Shown here: piece by piece, positions 8,700 to 15,892 of the stretch
How positions within the stretch are numbered: the first letter of the stretch is position 1
How the letters are laid out: the number at the start of each line of letters is the position of its first letter
Virus record (IMG/VR): IMGVR_UViG_3300043411_000305
Coordinates: 1-25,394 of that record
Direction: 5' to 3' (one strand)
Source of the DNA: a virus
DNA: 25,394 bases
The notes under the pieces: generated by a model
The model's database searches: none
What the model was told of the DNA's origin: nothing
Seen by the model: only the letters and a program-made list of their open reading frames with translations
Position numbers and translations under genes: made by a program

Positions 8700-9365
8700 T
8701 TATATTTTACGAGTTAAATACTCTAGTTTATAGTCTCCCATTTCCGCTAAAACTCTTGTTTCATTTGCTCTTTTATCATTGTTAGGAAGTTTATTTCTGA
8801 AAGAATCATCTTCAACAAAATCGTGGTCAATTGCAACTCCTTCCATATCTGGTATGACTTCAAACTTATACTTTTTAAGTGCGTCTATTCTGTATGCAAT
8901 TTCACAATTCTCCCAACTCCAACCTTCACAAAATCTTTCATCAAATCCACCCACTTCATAGAACACTTCTAGTGGTGCTGACGCTAAATCTATCTCCCAT
9001 TCAAAAGGTCTGACTTCTCGTCTTTCTTTGTAGTGTCTCCAGTCCCAGTTAGGTTCTTCATTAAAATTGTTGACCTTTCCTACGGGAAATGTAAACAGAC
9101 TATTTGGCGATTCTTTGTGTAAAGTGTCAAGTTTCTCTAAGAAGTCAGGCTCAATCTTTATACAGTCTTGTAGCATAAAAACTATCTCTCCTTTAGCCTT
9201 AGCAATAGCTTTATTCCAGTCCTTTGGTAGTGTATAACCCCACCTAGTAAGTCCAGGCTCTATAATCCACTCAAAATCACTAAAAGTTTGTTCTTCTAGG
9301 CATTTCTTGGTTATATCTAGATATTGAGGTCTGATTGTTGGTGTTATTACACTTATTTTAGGCAT
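8700..9365 (-). CDS. GT-A glycosyltransferase (GT2-like)
   Basis: A 221-residue protein. The N-terminus KISVITPTIRPQYL at 3-16 is the first strand of a GT2-type nucleotide-sugar-binding fold. The usual DXD position reads QDC at 66-68 in FMLQDCIKIEPDFL, an atypical metal-binding triad. GGFDERFCEGWSWENCEIAYRI at 139-160 is the typical acceptor-side motif in which an acidic residue acts as base, here within WENCE. His181 may help metal binding. It should transfer a sugar from a nucleotide donor in the host cytoplasm; donor and acceptor cannot be read. Its start overlaps the methyltransferase stop by 13 nt, so the two are translationally coupled. It is the last gene of the cassette. The changed DXD is the main oddity. 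Confidence 0.85.
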   Translation of the reverse strand: MPKISVITPTIRPQYLDITKKCLEEQTFSDFEWIIEPGLTRWGYTLPKDWNKAIAKAKGEIVFMLQDCIKIEPDFLEKLDTLHKESPNSLFTFPVGKVNNFNEEPNWDWRHYKERREVRPFEWEIDLASAPLEVFYEVGGFDERFCEGWSWENCEIAYRIDALKKYKFEVIPDMEGVAIDHDFVEDDSFRNKLPNNDKRANETRVLAEMGDYKLEYLTRKI

Positions 9366-9955
9366 AGTAGGAATTGTTTACCTTCTAAGTCTACTTTTAT
9401 TTCATGTTTAGGTAAATGTTTTGCAAAAAACTCGTATGGATTTTTGTTAGGATGCCACTCTATAATCAGGTTAGGACATTTCTTGACTATCTTAGAGAAC
9501 TCTATAACATTTTCTTCTGCACCTTCAATGTCCATCTTTAGCAAATCTGGTTTTGGTAGTTTAAAAGATTCTAGTTCTTCTAGTTCCATTATTTCACCAT
9601 TAAAAATTATGTCTGGTCCTGTATCTATATGTTCTACAAAGAAAGCACCTATGTTTCCATCTCCCCTTGAAAGAACTCTCGAAGAAGACTGACCATAAAA
9701 TATACCTTTCTGTATGTGGTTTATGTCTGGCATGTATGTGACTAATGCTTCAAAGTTAGAAGCAATAGGCTCGAAAGCATATATTTTAACTTTATCGTAT
9801 TTATTTTTTATAAGATGACTAAAAGCACCTACGTTTGCACCTAAATCATAAAATACCTTTACCTCCCCTGGTAAGTTGTCCATGATTCTAGTAAATGGAT
9901 TATTTGTCCACTCTCTTATTGTATATTCCCAATGGTCCTTTGGTGTTGCTGGCAT
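9353..9955 (-). CDS. FkbM-family SAM-dependent methyltransferase
   Basis: A 200-residue class I methyltransferase of the FkbM family. The SAM-binding motif VFYDLGANVGAFS lies at 34-46, the acidic strand-2 motif AFEP at 60-63, and the family hallmark LLKMDIEGAEENVI at 138-151. FkbM enzymes O-methylate hydroxyl groups on sugars and other small molecules and often sit with glycosyltransferases. Here it lies between two glycosyltransferases, overlapping the upstream one by 40 nt and the downstream one by 13 nt, so methylation of a sugar made by its neighbours is the natural reading. The first Met is kept because the next one (25) is close to the first SAM motif. It is compact for the family but all core motifs are present. 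Confidence 0.9.
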   Translation of the reverse strand: MPATPKDHWEYTIREWTNNPFTRIMDNLPGEVKVFYDLGANVGAFSHLIKNKYDKVKIYAFEPIASNFEALVTYMPDINHIQKGIFYGQSSSRVLSRGDGNIGAFFVEHIDTGPDIIFNGEIMELEELESFKLPKPDLLKMDIEGAEENVIEFSKIVKKCPNLIIEWHPNKNPYEFFAKHLPKHEIKVDLEGKQFLLCLK

Positions 9956-10833
9956 ATATTTATTGCTTCTTTTAATTTACTTGCATAATGTTTTGATGTC
10001 CATTTCGACATGACATAATCTCTACCTGATTTTTTATCCCAATTTCTTATTTCTTCTACTGCCATTTTTATATGCTGTGGGTCTGGAGGTACAACCAAGC
10101 CCAATCCTGATTCTTCTACATATTCTCTGTTCTTTGGACTATCTTCCATACATACGACAGGTATATTACAAGCCATAGCCTCTAGTGTTGCACGTTGTCC
10201 ACCACCCCAGAAGTCTGAAGTCTGCAAAAGACACAATGATTGATTTAGAAGTTCTGCTATTTTCTCGTAAGGTTGTTCTGGCAAGACAGTCGTGCCTAGT
10301 TCTTCACACCTCTTAAATGGATATGGGTCGCTATCTTGAAACCTACCAACGACTATTCCCTTATCTCCTATTGATTCACCTACTAGCCATTGTCTTTTCC
10401 AACTTGCACAAGTCCCTTGATGGATTCCGTCATAGAGTTTATCTATCTCTTGAGGGAAGAATATGTCCTCGTTTATTCCAAATGCTGTAATGTTCTTAAC
10501 ACCTATGTTAGTAAATTCCTCTGCATTTATTTTACTTTCTACACATACTAAGTCAAAGCCTTCAACCCATTCCTTTTTAATAGGTCCACCAGCGAATAGA
10601 AGAACTTTCTTGTTAGGAAGATTCATTACCTTTTTATAGTTCTCTGCGTCTTTGCTGTTTATGGTGCAAGGTGCTTCCCAATAAAACACTATTCCTTCTT
10701 CTGGAATATCGTCTGTAGGCTCAAAGTATTTAACCTCATACTTTTCTTCTAAGTGTTTCATAGCTCGCCAAAGACCATCTTTCCAATGTCCGTATCTTCC
10801 GTCTATTCCTTGCCAGATGAAGTTAATTCTCAT
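9916..10833 (-). CDS. GT-B glycosyltransferase (GT4-like)
   Basis: A 305-residue protein with a GT4-like C-terminal nucleotide-sugar domain. FWGGGQRATLEAMACNIPVVCME at about 208-230 is the diagnostic segment, with Glu218 in the position of the donor-binding Glu; GLGLVVPPDP follows. The N-terminal domain is short (the family is usually 350-400 residues) and begins INFIWQGIDGRYGHW. Residues FAGGP and VCVESKIN resemble the linker strands of the first Rossmann domain. It probably adds a hexose-type sugar in the cytoplasm; donor and acceptor are unknown. It overlaps the FkbM gene by 40 nt and the upstream coiled-coil gene by 11 nt, so it belongs to the same transcript. Confidence 0.88.
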   Translation of the reverse strand: MRINFIWQGIDGRYGHWKDGLWRAMKHLEEKYEVKYFEPTDDIPEEGIVFYWEAPCTINSKDAENYKKVMNLPNKKVLLFAGGPIKKEWVEGFDLVCVESKINAEEFTNIGVKNITAFGINEDIFFPQEIDKLYDGIHQGTCASWKRQWLVGESIGDKGIVVGRFQDSDPYPFKRCEELGTTVLPEQPYEKIAELLNQSLCLLQTSDFWGGGQRATLEAMACNIPVVCMEDSPKNREYVEESGLGLVVPPDPQHIKMAVEEIRNWDKKSGRDYVMSKWTSKHYASKLKEAINICQQHQRTIGNIQ

Positions 10834-11257
10834 ATAGAGATAATTCTTCGTCTATGTTTTTTAGTTTTGATTCAAATTCTTTTATTTGCTTAAAGTGTTT
10901 AGAATAACTCTCTAGTTCTCCAATATCTGACCCTTTTTCTTCGCTGAACTTCACAAGGATTTCTTTCGAGTCGTTTAATTTATCTAGCTCTTTTTGATAT
11001 AAATCTTTCTCTTCTGCAATTTTTAGATACTCCCAGACAACAGAAAGAACATCTGTTCCTGCTTTCTTTAATGTTAGCTTCTTTAACAAAAAATCTCTGT
11101 TAGGCACATTACCTAGTTTTTCTACTATCTCTTTAAACTTTGAAAATCTTGAAGGTTCTATTAAATCATCAGAGTTAAGACCCATCACTTCCATAATATG
11201 GATTGAGTCTAATACCGAACTATTTATTCCATCTAATTTGTTTGCTAAATTATCCAT
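10823..11257 (-). CDS. Coiled-coil protein of unknown function within the glycan cassette
   Basis: A 144-residue acidic, Lys/Glu-rich protein. The C-terminal half (about 80-142) has heptad-like Leu/Ile/Phe spacing interrupted by charged residues and should form a coiled coil. The N-terminal half is helical with no recognisable domain, and no enzyme motif, Cys pair or signal peptide is present. It overlaps the 776-residue glycosyltransferase by 13 nt and the GT4-like gene by 11 nt, so it is co-translated with both. It may be a scaffold or specificity subunit for the sugar enzymes. That is inference from position only. Confidence 0.7.
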   Translation of the reverse strand: MDNLANKLDGINSSVLDSIHIMEVMGLNSDDLIEPSRFSKFKEIVEKLGNVPNRDFLLKKLTLKKAGTDVLSVVWEYLKIAEEKDLYQKELDKLNDSKEILVKFSEEKGSDIGELESYSKHFKQIKEFESKLKNIDEELSLYEN

Positions 11258-13575
11258 TGTTTTGCTATGGTTTCCCAGTTAAACTTATCTGTCCATTGTA
11301 TCATTTCGTCTCTGTTTCCTATAGGTTGTTTGAGTATCTTAACAACAGCGTCAACCCATTCCTTTTGTTTCTTTTCATCTTCTATACCGAAACTAAATTG
11401 ATATGGTTTAGCCCAATTATCTTTATTCTTGTCTGAGTGTATCTTTACCCCATACTTAATTGATTCGTCAAATGCTCCAAAGTCTGTTGCGACTGGTATA
11501 CAACCACAAGCCTGAGCCTTCTTAACTGAGATACAATCAATCTCTGCAAACTCTGATGGATAAGCTAGAACATTTCCTTCAAGATATAACTTGGCACATT
11601 CTGATTGAGGAATTTTACCTAGTGATTCTATTCCTGCTTCATCTATTTCTTTTTGTAGGTTAGTTCTCCATTCCATCATCTGTTTATTGTTTCCATAGTG
11701 CTGGTCAAATATGTCCCAACCATAAGCCCATTTCATTTTAACTTCTGGGACTTTTTCTTTTACCATCTTAAATAGCTTAGGCATAACATCCATACTTCTG
11801 TCTGGTGAGGAAGTGTTAACGAGTAGCATAGGGTCTTTCTTTACCTTTTGAGAGAATAGGTCAAAGTCCATACCATTCGGTAGCACTTGTATTTTATCTT
11901 CTGGTAGGTTAGGGAATAGTGACTTATGGAAGTTAGTCTTAACGAATACTTTTGTTACACGGGAAACTCTTTCAGGCGTGAATTCCTCGTTAGGGATAAC
12001 ATCGTGCATATCAACATAGATTCTGTCTGCATTGATTTCGTGGTCAAGCATTTGAGGGTGTCTCCATAGAATAACAATGTCTTGTTTGTCTCGGTAATTC
12101 CACATCCAGAAAGGCTTATATTTAACTCCGTCTGATTCCATTTCGTATGGTCCACAAGAGTTATAAACTGTCACATTGTAACCCATCTTAGTCCATTGTT
12201 TCGAGAGATTTATAACAGCTTCCTCAGAACCTCCGAAACCTTTAGTTTTAAATAACTCAGGATTCCATTCGTGGTCTGTCATCCCACAGAAATAAGCTAT
12301 ATCTTTTCCTGATGATTCCTTTTTAGGAAATCTCATATTTCTAAGATGGCAAACGCTAGGGTGAGAGCGAGATTCTACAGGTAGACTATCAATTTCTTTC
12401 TTGAGTTCTTCGTCAGGTAAGTCTTTAACCTTATCTATAAACACAACAACATCTTTAAGTCTTTCAACTTCCTTTTCCATTTGCTTTACCAAATCGGCTA
12501 GTGCTTTATCTTCTGGAGCTATTTGAGCACAGGCTTTCATAAGTGGTAGAGATAAGTCTTCCCTACCTTTCCACATATAAACCTTAGCAAGAGCCATCAT
12601 AGGGTTGTAGTCATAGTCTCTAGGATTGTAGACGATTATTGAGTGATATGGTGGTTTTAGTTTCAATCCATATAGTAGATAATACTCAGCTTTGTCATAG
12701 CTCTTATGCTTTTGGAAGAAATAACCTAACTGAATATAAGCGTCAGGGTAGTGAGGTTTCATTCCTATTGATTCATAGAAACAACGCTCTGCTTCGTCTA
12801 GTCTACCTATGTCTCCATTTAACAGGGCTATCCTTAGCTTAGCTAGATACTTTTCTTCATCTGATTGACTAGATTGCATAAACTTATTAAACATCTCAAG
12901 AGCTTCTTCTACCTGATTATTACCCCATAGAGAATTAGCCAAGTTCCAATAAGAACGAGGGTCTTGTGGCTCATCTTCTAATTGCTTTCTAGCAATTTCA
13001 ACATTTCTTTTTTTATTATTATTTACTCTCGTATCGTCTGAGAAGTGAAGTCTGTCTATCCCGTCTAGTAGTTTTATATCTACCTTTCTTTCATTTATTA
13101 AATCCTCGTGTAGTCTACCTACCCACTTAAAAGTTCCGTCATTCTTCACAATCATTGTTTTCTTATGAACAACTGTAGGGTTCTTTCTTTCGTCAAAGTC
13201 ATATAGATACCACATACCAAAAGCGTCAACATCTTTGTTTCCTTCAATTGTAGCTTTTAGTTTCTCTGCACCACGAATAACATCATCAGCGTCACACCAA
13301 AGTATATAATCATACTCTTTAGGAACTTGTGAGAAGTTAAAGTTTCTTGCCTTAGCAAAGTCGTCACACCATTCAAAAGTAGATACTTCTGCCTTGTGAA
13401 GTTTAGCTACTTTCTCTACTTGTTTATTAGGTTGCTCTCCCTTTTTAAAAGTAGAAGTGATAAACATCTTATCAACTGAACCATCTAAGGAAGAGAGACA
13501 TCTATCAAGGGCTACAGCTTCATCATCTGAACCTTTGACAATCATAGCTAGTGCTATCTTTTTTTCTTTTTTCAT
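11245..13575 (-). CDS. Fusion protein: GT2 glycosyltransferase, TPR repeats and GT-B glycosyltransferase
   Basis: A 776-residue protein with three parts. Residues 1-180 are a GT2 domain of the SPS/TPR-linked type: IALAMIVKG at 7-15, LDRCLSSL at 23-30, WCDDFAKARNF near 69-79, and the metal site ILWCDADD at 91-98. Residues about 195-380 hold TPR-like helix pairs such as RSYWNLANSLWGNNQVEEALEMF and PDAYIQLGYFFQKHKSYDKAEYYL. Residues about 424-776 form a GT-B fold, with GFGGSEEAVINL at 446-457 as the N-terminal glycine loop and EIDCISVKKAQACGCIPVA at 678-696 as the donor-binding segment. Two sugar-transfer sites joined by a protein-binding module suggest stepwise or repeated addition on a protein acceptor. 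It starts on the stop codon of the upstream gene and ends in TAG. Confidence 0.9.
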   Translation of the reverse strand: MKKEKKIALAMIVKGSDDEAVALDRCLSSLDGSVDKMFITSTFKKGEQPNKQVEKVAKLHKAEVSTFEWCDDFAKARNFNFSQVPKEYDYILWCDADDVIRGAEKLKATIEGNKDVDAFGMWYLYDFDERKNPTVVHKKTMIVKNDGTFKWVGRLHEDLINERKVDIKLLDGIDRLHFSDDTRVNNNKKRNVEIARKQLEDEPQDPRSYWNLANSLWGNNQVEEALEMFNKFMQSSQSDEEKYLAKLRIALLNGDIGRLDEAERCFYESIGMKPHYPDAYIQLGYFFQKHKSYDKAEYYLLYGLKLKPPYHSIIVYNPRDYDYNPMMALAKVYMWKGREDLSLPLMKACAQIAPEDKALADLVKQMEKEVERLKDVVVFIDKVKDLPDEELKKEIDSLPVESRSHPSVCHLRNMRFPKKESSGKDIAYFCGMTDHEWNPELFKTKGFGGSEEAVINLSKQWTKMGYNVTVYNSCGPYEMESDGVKYKPFWMWNYRDKQDIVILWRHPQMLDHEINADRIYVDMHDVIPNEEFTPERVSRVTKVFVKTNFHKSLFPNLPEDKIQVLPNGMDFDLFSQKVKKDPMLLVNTSSPDRSMDVMPKLFKMVKEKVPEVKMKWAYGWDIFDQHYGNNKQMMEWRTNLQKEIDEAGIESLGKIPQSECAKLYLEGNVLAYPSEFAEIDCISVKKAQACGCIPVATDFGAFDESIKYGVKIHSDKNKDNWAKPYQFSFGIEDEKKQKEWVDAVVKILKQPIGNRDEMIQWTDKFNWETIAKQWII

Positions 13576-13877
13576 TATATTTTGTCGGCAACTCTAAATT
13601 CTCTAAATGTATTAGCGAACCAGCGTGCACCTTCTTTACTTTTAAAGTATTCAAGTTCCTCAACATCAAGGTTCTTTATTATTAGTGATTGTAGTTTCTC
13701 AGGTGTCTCATAGAGTATTCTACCTACAAAGTTAGAGCCATCTTGGGTTGAACCAAACTCGTCTTTTTGTAGTCTCCTAGACATTTCTATGCCCTCACAG
13801 ACTGTCTTGTATTCCTCTGGGAATGTTTCCTTATATAGCTTTACTACATTTTTTATTTTGTTTTGTGTTTTTTGCAT
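13575..13877 (-). CDS. Small protein of unknown function after the capsid gene
   Basis: A 100-residue, mostly helical, charged protein with a conserved-looking aromatic C-terminus (GARWFANTFREFRV). No known domain is recognised and there are no transmembrane segments or Cys pairs. It follows the hairpin downstream of the major capsid gene, and its stop codon overlaps the start of the 776-residue glycosyltransferase (TAATG). It could be a head-completion protein, from its place, or the first gene of the glycan cassette, from its coupling. The sequence does not decide between these. Confidence 0.7.
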   Translation of the reverse strand: MQKTQNKIKNVVKLYKETFPEEYKTVCEGIEMSRRLQKDEFGSTQDGSNFVGRILYETPEKLQSLIIKNLDVEELEYFKSKEGARWFANTFREFRVADKI

Positions 13878-13891
13878 TAGATTATTTTCTC

Positions 13892-13936
13892 ATTGTATCG
13901 CCTACCCCGAATGAGACAAGGTAGGCGATAAACAAT
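13892..13936 (-). terminator. Strong hairpin downstream of the major capsid gene
   Basis: An 11-bp perfect stem, TATCGCCTACC (13896-13906) with GGTAGGCGATA (13920-13930), encloses a 13-nt loop. The stem extends by 4 bp (13892-13895 with 13933-13936) past a 2-nt bulge. It fills the gap between the capsid stop and the next gene. Phages commonly place a terminator or RNase site here so that capsid mRNA exceeds downstream mRNA. The transcribed 3' side lacks a U-run, so partial termination or processing is more likely than full intrinsic termination. Confidence 0.5.
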
Positions 13937-13947
13937 CTTAATTAAGT

Positions 13948-14874
13948 TTAAGCAGACTTTAGGAATCCAGAAGCAAAGAAGTTTGCATCTTGGTTTCTAA
14001 CTTCAAGAGTTAGAGCACCAGTAATCATTTTCTTTGTGTAAGAACCGCTTTCTGCCAAATCCTTCATTTCAGGTTTGTATAGATATGCGATTTTTAGTTT
14101 TTCTGGTCGTAGTCCTAGAACTCTACCAGTTGCATCGTTTGTGTCTTGCACATATCGGTGCTTGTGGATAGATAGTGTTCCGAACGCTGTTTCGTATGTA
14201 GACACTGTCTTAACGATATTTACAGCTGAGCTTGGTGTATTAACTACAATGTTGCTCTTTTGTGTAAATCCGTCAATAACTCGTCTCATAACTCCTCCAA
14301 CTAGAAGGTCTGTTGCAACATCTCCATTTGAGTTGTCCCAGTTTCCTTGCATCAATCCATCAAGAATTGTTGCTGAGAATACTGTTCCAGAAGTGTGAGC
14401 TGTTGTGTTTGTTGATTTGCTGATTGCGGCTATTACTCCAGCCATTTTTGCTGTAGTTCCAGATAATCCAGAAACTAGAGTTGAACGAACTAGGTCATAT
14501 TCTGCAGCATTACCCCAGTTCATAAGACCCTTTTGTGTTTGTCTTGCAGTCTCGTTTTGTCCGTGGTAGTGCTGAACTTTCTCTTGCTGTTTAGCAATTT
14601 GGAATCCGTATTCGATTTGCTCAACAATGTTTGAAAGTCTTGTAGGTGTTGTAAGTGTTGTCAAAGAAACATCTGTTCCCATAGCTGTTGCTAGAGATGC
14701 AGGTGTAACCAATGTATCAACTAGGAAAGAGTGAACTGTGTCAATCGCTTCTGTTTTACCAAGAAGTCTCATAACTGTGTTTTCTTCCGCAGTCAATATT
14801 TCGACAGCGTTTAATACAACATCTTCTTTTCTTGATACATCTCCGTATGTAAGAAGTGTGCTTGCTATTGCCAT
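13948..14874 (-). CDS. Major capsid protein (DUF5309/SU10-type, HK97 fold)
   Basis: A 308-residue protein matching the layout of DUF5309 capsid proteins of SU10-like podoviruses. The N-terminal TAEENTVMRLLGKTEAIDTVHSF (about 29-51) corresponds to the family's start, where a short 'x-T-P-F' type loop precedes strands. TTPTRLSNIVEQIEYGFQIAKQQEKVQHY (about 75-103) is the typical stretch that follows. A long central helix (QKGLMNWGNAAEYDLVRSTL) is the likely spine helix. The C-terminal strands carry ALTLEVRNQDANFFASG. No prohead protease is visible here. The scaffold-like gene lies 9 nt upstream and a strong hairpin lies downstream. The leader AAATATAAAAT before ATG is typical of this genome. Capsid identity is well supported by family pattern and context. 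Confidence 0.85.
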   Translation of the reverse strand: MAIASTLLTYGDVSRKEDVVLNAVEILTAEENTVMRLLGKTEAIDTVHSFLVDTLVTPASLATAMGTDVSLTTLTTPTRLSNIVEQIEYGFQIAKQQEKVQHYHGQNETARQTQKGLMNWGNAAEYDLVRSTLVSGLSGTTAKMAGVIAAISKSTNTTAHTSGTVFSATILDGLMQGNWDNSNGDVATDLLVGGVMRRVIDGFTQKSNIVVNTPSSAVNIVKTVSTYETAFGTLSIHKHRYVQDTNDATGRVLGLRPEKLKIAYLYKPEMKDLAESGSYTKKMITGALTLEVRNQDANFFASGFLKSA

Positions 14875-14883
14875 ATTTTATAT

Positions 14884-15510
14884 TTATTTATCAAGTGCTT
14901 CAAGAACAGCTCTCGTTATAAGGTCTCTACCAGCTTCTTTTTGGGCTGAATCGCCGTTGAATACTAGGTCTTTACCTTCTGAGAGTTTGCTCTTTGATGA
15001 AGCAATGCGTGGGTTGCTTTCAAGCACAGATTTCATCTCTTGAGACTTTTTGAATCCTGATACAGAACCAAAAATATCTTTAAATGTGTCAGTCTTAACA
15101 ACTTCTGACACTGGGATTTTCTCTGTTACGCTAATAGCTTCTATTACTTTTTGAATAGATGGGTCATTATACTCAGGGTTTCGTGAGTAGAACATATCTT
15201 TCTCATATTGCTCCCGTGTAATAAACTGTTCCCCGCTAAATTCTTTTTTAACTTCTTCGGCAATAGAATCTTTCTTTTTGCCTACATAGCTAAATGTATC
15301 TTTAAATGCTTTCAGAGCTGTTTCTTTGTTAGGGAATTTCTTTCCTAACGCTTGTTCTATCTCCTCTAGCGAGATACTTCCACTATTAGTGCTTGTATCT
15401 GTAGTCTCGGATTTAGAGTCAGCTCTTGCCTCGTCTGATGCCACAATATTGTTATCACTAGCGTCACCAGTTAAGAGGTCTTGAGTAATTAACTCATTAT
15501 TATCTTCCAT
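14884..15510 (-). CDS. Probable capsid scaffolding protein
   Basis: A 208-residue acidic, low-complexity protein. The first 45 residues are Asp/Ser/Thr/Asn-rich and disordered-looking. The middle (about 46-100) and C-terminal parts are charged helices, and the protein ends RDLITRAVLEALDK. This composition and the position immediately before the major capsid gene, 9 nt away, are the usual signature of a scaffolding protein that guides procapsid assembly. No protease motif is seen. Scaffold proteins share little sequence, so the call rests on composition and gene order. Confidence 0.75.
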   Translation of the reverse strand: MEDNNELITQDLLTGDASDNNIVASDEARADSKSETTDTSTNSGSISLEEIEQALGKKFPNKETALKAFKDTFSYVGKKKDSIAEEVKKEFSGEQFITREQYEKDMFYSRNPEYNDPSIQKVIEAISVTEKIPVSEVVKTDTFKDIFGSVSGFKKSQEMKSVLESNPRIASSKSKLSEGKDLVFNGDSAQKEAGRDLITRAVLEALDK

Positions 15511-15519
15511 AGATTTTAA

Positions 15520-15575
15520 ATGTGCTTATCTTATAATTTGGGAACAAATGTCCCCACGGGAGGTATCGTGGAAAC
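15520..15575 (-). promoter_or_regulatory. Hairpin-bearing gap before scaffold and capsid genes
   Basis: The 67-nt gap upstream of the scaffold gene has two short plus-strand hairpins: GGGA...TCCC (15541-15555) and CCACG...CGTGG (15554-15571). They share the CC boundary and could be alternatives. A T-run is missing, so no standard terminator is claimed. The AT-rich side nearest the scaffold start (TTATAAGATAAG on the minus strand) could be part of a promoter that boosts scaffold and capsid expression, but no paired box is clear. Confidence 0.3.
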
Positions 15576-15577
15576 AC

Positions 15578-15880
15578 TTATTTCTTTATTATAAAGTTCT
15601 TCTCGTTGTTTATCAGGGATATGTTCTCTAGTGATTTACTAGCAGTTCCTTTTATACTGTCTAATATCTTTTTAACACAAGCTACAGCTAGTCTTCGGCT
15701 TTTTATCTCCGAAGCTAGGTCTGCGTCTGTGTCTATCTCTAAAATACTTGTGAGGCTTGCCATCTCTTTTGAGAAGATTTCCTCTATCAAGTGCCAACCT
15801 TCGTGATTAACAATCTGTTCGATAAGTTTCTCTTGACTTATTAAATTACTTGTTTCTAAATCAATTTTACTATCTTGCAT
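15578..15880 (-). CDS. Small helical protein of unknown function between portal and scaffold
   Basis: A 100-residue, largely helical protein. HEGWHLIEEIFSKEMASLTSIL at 27-48 is the most distinctive part; its His and Glu residues do not form a complete metalloprotease motif. There are no Cys pairs or membrane segments. It starts 12 nt after the portal stop, preceded by ACTCGTAAAAT, and sits where many phages encode a small head-assembly or portal-associated protein. That placement is the only hint of function. Confidence 0.7.
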   Translation of the reverse strand: MQDSKIDLETSNLISQEKLIEQIVNHEGWHLIEEIFSKEMASLTSILEIDTDADLASEIKSRRLAVACVKKILDSIKGTASKSLENISLINNEKNFIIKK

Positions 15881-15892
15881 ATTTTACGAGTA

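Noticed and set aside
11955-12155. Short minus-strand frame inside the glycosyltransferase fusion gene
   Set aside because: It overlaps the well-supported 776-residue gene entirely, in another frame, with no recognisable motif.
13892-13936. Standard intrinsic terminator after the capsid gene
   Set aside because: The stem is strong but no U-run follows on the transcribed strand, so only partial termination or processing is proposed.
15578-15880. Metalloprotease (prohead protease) from HEGWH
   Set aside because: The pattern has His and Glu but not the HEXXH spacing, and the protein is only 100 residues with no other protease feature.
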